Of a stretch of 7,259 nt of DNA, positions 1-4,859 are shown piece after piece. Position 1 is the first letter of the stretch. Every line of letters begins with the position of its first letter. A program made the position numbers and the translations under genes. The DNA comes from Syntrophaceae bacterium PtaB.Bin038 (GTDB lineage Bacteria > Desulfobacterota > Syntrophia > Syntrophales > UBA2192), in assembly GCA_002067855.1 (NCBI GenBank), contig MVQS01000364.1, forward strand, positions 1-7,259, in the 5' to 3' direction. The notes beneath the pieces are model-generated. The model saw only the letters and a program-made list of their open reading frames with translations. It searched no databases and was not told the origin of the DNA.

Positions 1-96
1 CCTGAAGAGCCAGGCGCTGATGAATTTCCTGAACCCCTCGAGGGCCTGGTCGATGTCGATGAGGTGCAGGTTGTCGCGGATCTGCAGCATGGTCAC
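1..96 (-). CDS. N-terminal fragment of a leftward protein, possibly an MBL-fold metallohydrolase (cut by window edge)
   Basis: Thirty-two codons are visible before the window ends; the fragment reads LQIRDNLHLIDIDQALEGF followed by RKFISAWLF. A short beta-rich opening of the form 'I-x-D-N-L-x-L-I-D' followed by 'G-F-x-x-F-I-S-x-W-L' resembles the first strands of some bacterial metallo-beta-lactamase-fold hydrolases, but the zinc-binding HxHxDH motif lies outside the window, so the family call is only a resemblance. I chose the GTG at 94-96 because the GGAGG at 103-107 is 6 nt from it; the in-frame ATG at 88-90 is two codons later and 12 nt from the same site, so it is the alternative start. 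A near-consensus promoter lies 30 bp upstream, so the gene is probably transcribed on its own, independently of the transporter remnant behind it. Confidence 0.6.
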   Translation of the reverse strand, partial: MTMLQIRDNLHLIDIDQALEGFRKFISAWLFR

Positions 97-125
97 GGGC
101 TTCCTCCCCTGCGGGAATGGTGGAC

Positions 126-154
126 AGTATAGGCGTGCCAGCGGGGACTGTCAA
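126..154 (-). promoter_or_regulatory. Sigma-70-type promoter for the leftward gene at 1-96
   Basis: On the minus strand a perfect -35 hexamer TTGACA (149-154) is followed by a 17-bp spacer (132-148) and TATACT (126-131), which matches five of six positions of the -10 consensus. The predicted transcription start near 118-119 gives a leader of about 22-28 nt holding the GGAGG ribosome-binding site at 103-107. It is the best promoter match I found in the window. Confidence 0.75.
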
Positions 155-164
155 CGGATCGGGT

Positions 165-775
165 TCATCGGGCCCGAAAGATCCGAAGCCACAGCGCACC
201 GGACATGCAGACGACTCCCAGGGAGGCGAAGGCGAGGCCCCGGGCCGCAACCCCCCGGCCGGCGGCATCGAGGATGGCGCCGAAGACCAGGGGCGCCAGG
301 AAAGCCATCCCGAAGCCCGTGAAGGAATAGACGGCCGGTGTGAGCCCCCTGTGCCGATCCGGCGATTCAGCGACGAGCGCCGCCGTGAGTGCCCCGCTGT
401 CGAAGAGGTTTGTCATCCCGCAGAGGAAGCACGGGGCCGAAACCAGGTGGAAGATGAACCCGGCCGTAAACCCGAGGACACAGCCGAGAAGCCCCGAGCC
501 GATCACGTGGATCGCGATCGCCCTGCGTCGCCCCCAGACCATGGTGCCCTCGTTGCCGAGGATGCTGGCGTGCATACCCGCCAGCAGGATGATCATGCCC
601 ACGTTCTGGGGGGAAAGAGGCGCTGAAAAGCCCGGCTGGAGACTGAGGCTGAAGACCAGGAAGGCGACGAGCCCCGACCGGAACCCGAAGAGTTCCCGGC
701 AGTGCGCCCCGTAGCCCAGGATGTAGCCCACGGCGGGGCGGTTGCCCCGCACGTCCCGGAGATCAAGCGCTGAGA
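165..775 (-). pseudogene. C-terminal half of an MFS transporter, N-terminal half missing
   Basis: The minus-strand frame ending with the TGA at 165-167 encodes about 200 residues that look like transmembrane helices 7-12 of a major facilitator superfamily permease. It opens with an interdomain-like stretch (RGNRPAVGYILGYGAHCREL), then five more hydrophobic segments, including FDSGALTAALVAESPDRHRG and FGMAFLAPLVFGAILDAAG, which I recognise as typical of helices 10-11 in one MFS subgroup. A complete protein would have about 400 residues. The other half should lie at about 775-1400, but that DNA is the TPP riboswitch and thiD on the opposite strand, and none of its minus-strand frames looks like an MFS N-domain. 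The frame stays open upstream to 1163, but that part is non-homologous antisense of the thiamine leader. No ATG or ribosome-binding site lies near 775; a GTG at 750-752 has no good site. I read this as a truncated relic; a functional six-helix half-transporter is the less likely alternative. Confidence 0.7.
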
Positions 776-855
776 TGTGCAGACCCGCACGGGATGCAGG
801 CGGCTCGCGGGGCGTATTTCGAGCGCTAATTTGCGCGGGCCGGGCAAGAATTCGC

Positions 856-884
856 TTGATTACGGCAGGCCCTTGGGGTAAGTT
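856..884 (+). promoter_or_regulatory. Candidate promoter of the thiamine operon
   Basis: TTGATT at 856-861 (-35, four of six consensus positions) is separated by 17 bp from TAAGTT at 879-884 (-10, three of six). The predicted start near 891 would put the TPP aptamer about 10 nt inside the transcript, which is the geometry expected for a riboswitch leader. The match is weak, so the call rests mostly on position. Confidence 0.4.
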
Positions 885-901
885 GAACACACAACTGAAT
901 A

Positions 902-979
902 GCCGATCCTGGGGGTGCCGTACAGGCTGAGAGTATACCCTTCGAACCTGACCTGGGTAATGCCAGCGTAGGGAGTGGC
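902..979 (+). promoter_or_regulatory. TPP riboswitch (THI element) aptamer
   Basis: The leader holds the conserved thiamine pyrophosphate aptamer blocks in order: GGGGTGCC (912-919), GGCTGAGA (925-932), ACCC (937-940), ACCTGA (946-951), and CTGG (953-956) with GGTAATGCCAG through CGTAGGGA (967-974). P1 can form between 902-909 and 972-979 (seven of eight positions, one of them a G-T/U wobble). P2 pairs 913-916 with ACCC at 937-940, P3 pairs GCC at 917-919 with GGC at 925-927 around a 5-nt loop, and P5 pairs CTGG 953-956 with CCAG 963-966. P3 is therefore the minimal version, without the optional P3a extension. TPP binding should favour the terminator at 1000-1034 and shut off the thiDN-thi4-thiC operon. 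GTGCC at 915-919 is complementary to GGCAC at 1002-1006 in the terminator's 5' arm and may form part of an antiterminator (inference). Confidence 0.95.
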
Positions 980-999
980 GGAAGCGAATGTATAGGCGG

Positions 1000-1034
1000 A
1001 AGGCACATCCACTCGAGATGTGCCTTTTTGTTTT
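1000..1034 (+). terminator. Intrinsic terminator acting as the riboswitch expression platform
   Basis: GGCACATC (1002-1009) pairs perfectly with GATGTGCC (1017-1024) around a 7-nt loop. A1000 and A1001 can extend the stem by pairing with T1025 and T1026. The stem is followed by a T-rich tract at 1025-1034 (five T, one G, four T). It lies 21 nt after the aptamer and just before the ribosome-binding site of thiDN at 1035-1039, so control looks transcriptional: premature termination when TPP is bound. Confidence 0.9.
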
Positions 1035-1047
1035 GGAGGAGAAGGAA

Positions 1048-2394
1048 ATGGAAGCGAAGAGAGTATTGACGATCGCCGGGTCCGATTCCGGCGGGGGGGC
1101 CGGGATCCAGGCCGACCTGAAGACGATCACGGCCCTGGGCGGCTTCGGCATGAGCGTCGTCACGGCGCTGACGGCCCAGAATACCCTGGGCGTCCAGGGG
1201 GTCTACGACATCCCCGTCGAGTTCATCGAGGCGCAGTTCGACTCCGTGGCAGGCGACATCGGCGTCGACGCGGCGAAGACGGGCATGCTCTCCTCGACGG
1301 CAATCATCCGCTGCGTGGCAAAGAAAATCCGCCAATACAGGATCCGCAGGCTCGTCGTCGACCCCGTCATGGTGGCAAAGGGCGGCAGCCCCCTGCTGCG
1401 CGAGGAGGCGCGCGGGACCCTGATCAGGGACCTGATCCCCCTGGCCGCGGTCGTCACGCCGAACATCCCCGAGGCGGAGGTCCTCACGGGGATGCGGATC
1501 ACGAAGAAGGACCATATGAAGAAGGCCGCCCTCCTGATCCGCAAGCTCGGGGCGAAGAACGTCGTCGTCAAGGGCGGGCATCTCGAGGGCGATGCCGCCG
1601 ACCTGCTCTTCGACGGGAAGAGCTTCCACGAGTTCGCGGCGAAGCGCATCGACACCAAGCACACCCACGGCACGGGGTGCACCTTCGCCTCGGCCGTTGC
1701 CACGGGGCTTGCCCAGGGCTTCGGGGTGCTCGAGGCCGTGGGAAGGGCGAAGGAGTATGTCACCGAGGCCATCCGGTTCGGATTCGCGATCGGCGGGGGC
1801 CGGGGCCCGACGAACCACTTTGCCCCCGTCATCCGCGAGGCAGAGCGCTGGCGCTGCATCGAGGAGCTGAGGAAGGCCGTCGCGAGGCTCAAGGGCGGGC
1901 GGACGGGAAATATTGTCCCCGAGATCCAGTCCAACTTCGGCTATGCCCTGCCGGGGGCGTCATCCGCTGCGGAGGTGGCCGCCGTCCCGGGCCGGATCAT
2001 CCGGGTCGGGGAGAACGTAGAGACCCTGCATGACCCCGCTTTCGGGGCCTCGAGCCACGTCGCCAAGGTGATCCTGGCAGTGATGCGCTTCGACGGCAGG
2101 TACCGGTCGGCCATGAACATCCGCTTCTCAGAGGAGATCGTCGAGATCCTGAAGGACCTCGGGTTCGACGTGGCGAGCTTCGACCGGGCCCACGAGCCCC
2201 GGGAGGTGAAGCTTCGCGAGGGCTCCTCCCTCGAGTGGGGGACGACGGATGCCCTCTCGCGGCACAGCGGGATCCCCGATGCCGTATTCGACCGGGGCGG
2301 CGACGGCAAGGAGCCCATCGTCCGCATCCTCGGGCGCGACCCGGCCGAGGTGGCCGGCAAGGTGCTCAAGGTGTCGAAAGCACTGCGCAGATGA
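1048..2394 (+). CDS. thiDN: Bifunctional HMP/HMP-P kinase and thiamine-phosphate synthase (ThiD-ThiN fusion)
   Basis: This 448-residue cytosolic enzyme combines two steps. Residues 1 to about 262 are ThiD, which phosphorylates hydroxymethylpyrimidine and its phosphate to HMP-PP: GSDSGGGAGIQADLK at 11-25 is the substrate and nucleotide loop, and HTHGTGCTFASA at 205-216 carries the anion-hole GTGC with the family cysteine at 211. After a linker, residues about 285-445 are ThiN, the archaeal-type thiamine-phosphate synthase that joins HMP-PP to the thiazole phosphate: VPEIQSNFGYA (290-300), VPGRI (313-317), FGASSHVAK (332-340), MNIR (356-359), SFDR (377-380) and DRGGDGKEP (415-423). I chose the ATG at 1048 because GGAGG at 1035-1039 lies 8 nt upstream and translation there begins directly with the ThiD fold; an in-frame ATG at 988 would start inside the terminator hairpin. 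It is the first gene of the operon, and ThiN makes a separate ThiE unnecessary. Both domains look intact. Domain borders are approximate. Confidence 0.95.
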   Translation: MEAKRVLTIAGSDSGGGAGIQADLKTITALGGFGMSVVTALTAQNTLGVQGVYDIPVEFIEAQFDSVAGDIGVDAAKTGMLSSTAIIRCVAKKIRQYRIRRLVVDPVMVAKGGSPLLREEARGTLIRDLIPLAAVVTPNIPEAEVLTGMRITKKDHMKKAALLIRKLGAKNVVVKGGHLEGDAADLLFDGKSFHEFAAKRIDTKHTHGTGCTFASAVATGLAQGFGVLEAVGRAKEYVTEAIRFGFAIGGGRGPTNHFAPVIREAERWRCIEELRKAVARLKGGRTGNIVPEIQSNFGYALPGASSAAEVAAVPGRIIRVGENVETLHDPAFGASSHVAKVILAVMRFDGRYRSAMNIRFSEEIVEILKDLGFDVASFDRAHEPREVKLREGSSLEWGTTDALSRHSGIPDAVFDRGGDGKEPIVRILGRDPAEVAGKVLKVSKALRR

Positions 2395-2395
2395 T

Positions 2396-2495
2396 GGAAG
2401 CTGGGAAGTTGGGAAATTGGGAAGCTGGGAAAAAGCGGAGGACAGGGAACCCGGTCGGCAATCCAAACTTCACAACTTCATGACTTCCCAACTTC
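2396..2495 (+). repeat. Inverted octamer-array element A, between thiDN and thi4
   Basis: Starting 2 nt after the thiDN stop are five tandem 8-bp units at 2396-2435: GGAAGCTG, GGAAGTTG, GGAAATTG, GGAAGCTG and GGAAAAAG. After a 28-nt spacer, four units of the complementary type follow at 2464-2495: CAAACTTC, ACAACTTC, ATGACTTC and CCAACTTC. The segment at 2405-2415 and TTCCCAACTTC at 2485-2495 are perfect 11-nt inverted repeats, and further imperfect pairing continues inward. The spacer holds GGAGGA (2437-2442) and CCCGGTCGG (2450-2458), similar to the spacer of the element at 4707-4797. It would be transcribed within the operon mRNA and could fold into a long imperfect hairpin. Function is unknown; it has no terminator-like T tract. 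With the 45 nt after it, it fills most of the gap to thi4. Confidence 0.8.
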
Positions 2496-2528
2496 GCATA
2501 GGAACAGCTCAGGCGGGATTATTCCGAA

Positions 2529-2544
2529 CATCCCTTAGGGGATG
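2529..2544 (+). other. Short hairpin upstream of the thi4 ribosome-binding site
   Basis: CATCCC at 2529-2534 pairs perfectly with GGGATG at 2539-2544 around a TTAG tetraloop, ending 9 nt before the GGGAGGA at 2554-2560. No T tract follows, so it is unlikely to be a terminator. It could stabilise the downstream mRNA or affect thi4 translation, or be chance; there is no direct sign of function. Confidence 0.3.
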
Positions 2545-2568
2545 GGATATGAAGGGAGGACAGTGAAG

Positions 2569-3342
2569 ATGGCGCTCAATGAAGTCACCATCAGCCGGGC
2601 CATCGTCGAGACATACACGAAGAAGCTCCTGGCGCACCTCGACGTCGACGTGGCCGTCGTGGGCGGCGGGCCTGCGGGCCTCGTGGCGGCCTACTTTCTG
2701 GCCGGGGCCGGCAGAAAGGTCGCCCTCTACGAACGCAAGCTCAGCATCGGCGGCGGCATGTGGGGCGGCGGGATGATGTTCAACGAAATCGTCGTCCAGG
2801 CCGAGGCGAAGGGGATCCTCGATCACTTCGGGGTCCGGACGCAAGAGTACGCGCCCGGCTATTACACGGCCGACGCGATCGAGGCGGTCACCACGATCTG
2901 CTCCCGCGCCATCCAGGCCGGGGCGAAGGTCTTCAACTGCATCACCGTGGAGGACGTGGTCATCCGCGACAACCGCGTCATGGGGCTCGTCATCACCTGG
3001 TCGCCCGTGGAGATGACGGGTCTTCATGTGGATCCGCTGACCATTCACGCGAAGGCCGTCATCGACGCCACGGGGCACGACACGGAGGTGCTGCACGTCA
3101 TCGAGCGCAAGGCCGATGTGACGCTCAACACGCCGACGGGAAAGCTCATGGGGGAGCGCTCCATGTGGTCCGAAAAGGCGGAACGGCTGACGATCGACAA
3201 CACCCGGGAGATCTGCCCCGGCGTTTACGTGGCAGGCATGTCGGCCAACGCCGCCTTCGGGGGTCCGCGCATGGGTCCCATCTTCGGCGGGATGCTCCTG
3301 TCGGGGCGCAAGGTGGCCGAGCAGATCCTGGCCGGGGGCTGA
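2569..3342 (+). CDS. thi4: Thiazole synthase Thi4, non-cysteine (sulfide-dependent) type
   Basis: This 257-residue protein belongs to the Thi4 family, which builds the adenylated thiazole carboxylate from NAD, glycine and a sulfur source using Fe(II). A Rossmann dinucleotide-binding motif VVGGGPAG lies at 30-37 with the acidic pair-end ER at 55-56, followed by GGGMWGGGMM at 61-70. The C-terminal signature GMSANAAFGG continues to GPIFGGMLLSG at 223-246. Where yeast and plant Thi4 carry the sacrificial cysteine in a CGHDG context, this protein reads ATGHD (167-171). Its only cysteines (111, 124, 216) lie elsewhere, so it should use free sulfide catalytically, as described for methanogen Thi4. 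The ATG at 2569 was chosen because GGGAGGA at 2554-2560 precedes it by 8 nt; an in-frame ATG at 2542 lies within a hairpin and lacks a site. The gene is 174 nt after thiDN and 14 nt before thiC. It substitutes for ThiG, ThiS, ThiF and ThiH or ThiO. Confidence 0.95.
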   Translation: MALNEVTISRAIVETYTKKLLAHLDVDVAVVGGGPAGLVAAYFLAGAGRKVALYERKLSIGGGMWGGGMMFNEIVVQAEAKGILDHFGVRTQEYAPGYYTADAIEAVTTICSRAIQAGAKVFNCITVEDVVIRDNRVMGLVITWSPVEMTGLHVDPLTIHAKAVIDATGHDTEVLHVIERKADVTLNTPTGKLMGERSMWSEKAERLTIDNTREICPGVYVAGMSANAAFGGPRMGPIFGGMLLSGRKVAEQILAGG

Positions 3343-3356
3343 AACGGAGAAAACTC

Positions 3357-4658
3357 ATGGAAAGCAAACCTACACAACTGGAAGCAGCGCGGCGGGGGAT
3401 CGTCTCCGAGGAGATGGCTGCCTGCGCAAAGCAGGAGAACGTCGCGCCCGAAACCATCCGAAAAGGAGTCGAGGAAGGGACGATCGTCGTCGTCCGCAAC
3501 AACCGGCACGCCTCCATCGCGCCCCTGGCCATCGGGAAGGGCCTCCGGACGAAGATCAACACGAACATCGGGACCTCGAAGGACCGGGCAGACCTGGCCC
3601 TGGAGCTGGAGAAGGTCCGCATCTCCATCGCCGCGGGCACCGACACGATCATGGATCTCTCCACGGGCGGCGATCTCGGGGCCATCCGGCGCGCCGTCAT
3701 CGGGGCATCCACGGTCTCCATCGGCACGGTGCCCATCTACCAGGCCGCCGTGAAGTCCGTCAACTCCGGCAAGGCCATCGTGGAGATGACGGCCGACGAT
3801 CTCTTCCGGGTCATCGAGGAAAACGGGGAGGACGGCGTGGACTTCATCACGGTCCACTGCGGCGTGACGCGCCGGAGCGTGGAGTGCATCGAGAAGCAGG
3901 GCCGGCTCCTGGGCATCGTGAGCCGCGGGGGCTCGATCCTCGCGCACTGGATGGACTACAACGGCCGGGAGAACCCCCTCTACGAACAGTACGACCGGCT
4001 GCTCGAGATCGCGAAGAAGTACGACATGGTCCTTAGCCTGGGCGACGGCTTGAGGCCCGGCTGCCTGGCCGACGCCACGGACCGCGGCCAGGTGGAGGAA
4101 CTCATCCTTCTGGGCGAACTGACCGGAAGGGCCCGGGAGCGGGGCGTCCAGGTCATGATCGAGGGTCCCGGTCATGTCCCGATCAAGGACATCCAGGCCA
4201 ACATACAGATGGAGAAGAGCCTCTGCAACAGTGCCCCCTTCTATGTCCTCGGGCCGCTGCCCACGGACATCGCCCCCGGGTACGACCACATCACGGCCGC
4301 CATCGGCGGGGCCATCGCCGGCTGGGCCGGGGCGGATTATCTCTGCTACGTGACCCCCTCGGAGCACCTGCGGCTGCCCACCCTCGACGATGTCCGGGAG
4401 GGGGTGATCGCCTCGAAGATCGCCGCGCACATCGCCGACATCGCCAAGGGCGTGCCCGGGGCGATCGAGCGGGATCATCGCATGGCCCGGGCGCGCAAGG
4501 AATTCGATTGGGAAGGCCAGATCGAAGCCTCCCTCGATCCGGTCCGCTCGAGGGCCTGGCTCGAGAAGAGCACGAGCGCCAAAGAAGAGGGCTGCACCAT
4601 GTGCGGGGACCTCTGCGCCGTGAAAATGGGACGTCGGAAAAAAACGAAAGCGGACTGA
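3357..4658 (+). CDS. thiC: Phosphomethylpyrimidine (HMP-P) synthase ThiC, short form
   Basis: ThiC is a radical-SAM enzyme of the cytosol that rearranges aminoimidazole ribotide, a purine-pathway intermediate, into HMP-P. The protein has 433 residues, the length of the short form that lacks the N-terminal extension of the E. coli and plant enzymes. Visible family motifs are NTNIGTS (69-74 region), DLSTGGDL (100-107), VHCGVT (166-171), GIVSRGGS (186-193), LGDGLRPGC (228-236), MIEGPGHVP (267-275, with a histidine expected to bind the active-site metal) and YVTPSEHL (331-338). The C-terminal iron-sulfur motif reads CTMCGDLC at 413-420, a CX2CX3C spacing instead of the CX2CX4C of the well-studied long-form enzymes. 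The ATG at 3357 follows GGAG (3346-3349) by 7 nt. The same frame is open back to 2760, but that stretch is antisense-phase thi4 sequence. As the last gene of the operon it supplies the pyrimidine that ThiD phosphorylates. Confidence 0.97.
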   Translation: MESKPTQLEAARRGIVSEEMAACAKQENVAPETIRKGVEEGTIVVVRNNRHASIAPLAIGKGLRTKINTNIGTSKDRADLALELEKVRISIAAGTDTIMDLSTGGDLGAIRRAVIGASTVSIGTVPIYQAAVKSVNSGKAIVEMTADDLFRVIEENGEDGVDFITVHCGVTRRSVECIEKQGRLLGIVSRGGSILAHWMDYNGRENPLYEQYDRLLEIAKKYDMVLSLGDGLRPGCLADATDRGQVEELILLGELTGRARERGVQVMIEGPGHVPIKDIQANIQMEKSLCNSAPFYVLGPLPTDIAPGYDHITAAIGGAIAGWAGADYLCYVTPSEHLRLPTLDDVREGVIASKIAAHIADIAKGVPGAIERDHRMARARKEFDWEGQIEASLDPVRSRAWLEKSTSAKEEGCTMCGDLCAVKMGRRKKTKAD

Positions 4659-4706
4659 CCTGCAGGGGGGTCAAAAAGGCTCGGGTGCAGGGCGCCGTGA
4701 AAAGAC

Positions 4707-4797
4707 GGAAGTTAGGAAGTTACGAAGAGCGGAAGCTCGGCGTGGAGGAAGGATTTTTTCCCGTCCGCTCTTCCTCACTTCTGCTCTTCCTACCTTC
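4707..4797 (+). repeat. Inverted octamer-array element B, between thiC and the convergent acyltransferase gene
   Basis: Four tandem 8-bp units, GGAAGTTA, GGAAGTTA, CGAAGAGC and GGAAGCTC, occupy 4707-4738. A 27-nt spacer follows, then four complementary-type units at 4766-4797: CGCTCTTC, CTCACTTC, TGCTCTTC and CTACCTTC. Two stems can form in one hairpin: 4724-4733 with 4764-4773 (10 perfect pairs) inside 4708-4719 with 4786-4797 (11 of 12). The spacer carries GGAGGA (4744-4749), a run of six T (4754-4759) and CCCGTCCG (4760-4767), echoing the spacer of element A at 2396-2495. Lying between convergent genes it might terminate transcription from both sides, but the T run is in the loop, not after the stem, so this is not a classical terminator. 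Confidence 0.8.
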
Positions 4798-4859
4798 ACA
4801 AACGCCAAGCCGGTTCATGATTGCAGCGCTAGACATGGACGTGCCCCCGGTGGCCGGTC

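Noticed and set aside
149..163. Shared 10-mer TCAACGGATC at 151-160 and 7148-7157 as a possible direct repeat bounding the segment
   Set aside because: In a window this size many 10-base matches are expected by chance, and flanking bases do not extend it meaningfully.
988..1047. ATG at 988 as the start of thiDN, giving 20 extra residues
   Set aside because: It would place the start codon upstream of the terminator hairpin with no ribosome-binding site, and the extra residues are translated terminator sequence. The ATG at 1048 has GGAGG at the right distance.
776..1163. Upstream extension of the MFS frame on the minus strand to an ATG at 1161-1163
   Set aside because: This part is antisense to the riboswitch and the start of thiD and shows no transporter-like helices; the frame is open only because of the GC-rich composition.
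2396..2495. Reading the octamer arrays as a CRISPR array
   Set aside because: Units are 8 bp, contiguous and inverted about a centre, with no 25-40 bp repeats separated by unique spacers and no cas genes nearby.
2760..3356. Extension of the thiC frame 199 codons upstream inside thi4
   Set aside because: Those residues are low-complexity R/G/H-rich sequence from reading thi4 in the wrong frame; thiC homology begins at 3357 with a ribosome-binding site.
3225..4478. Long minus-strand open frame opposite thiC (also 826-1818 and 5899-7224 on the minus strand)
   Set aside because: Composition is typical of antisense frames in GC-rich genes (many D, G, P, H, R), there are no recognisable motifs, and the plus-strand genes fully explain the DNA.
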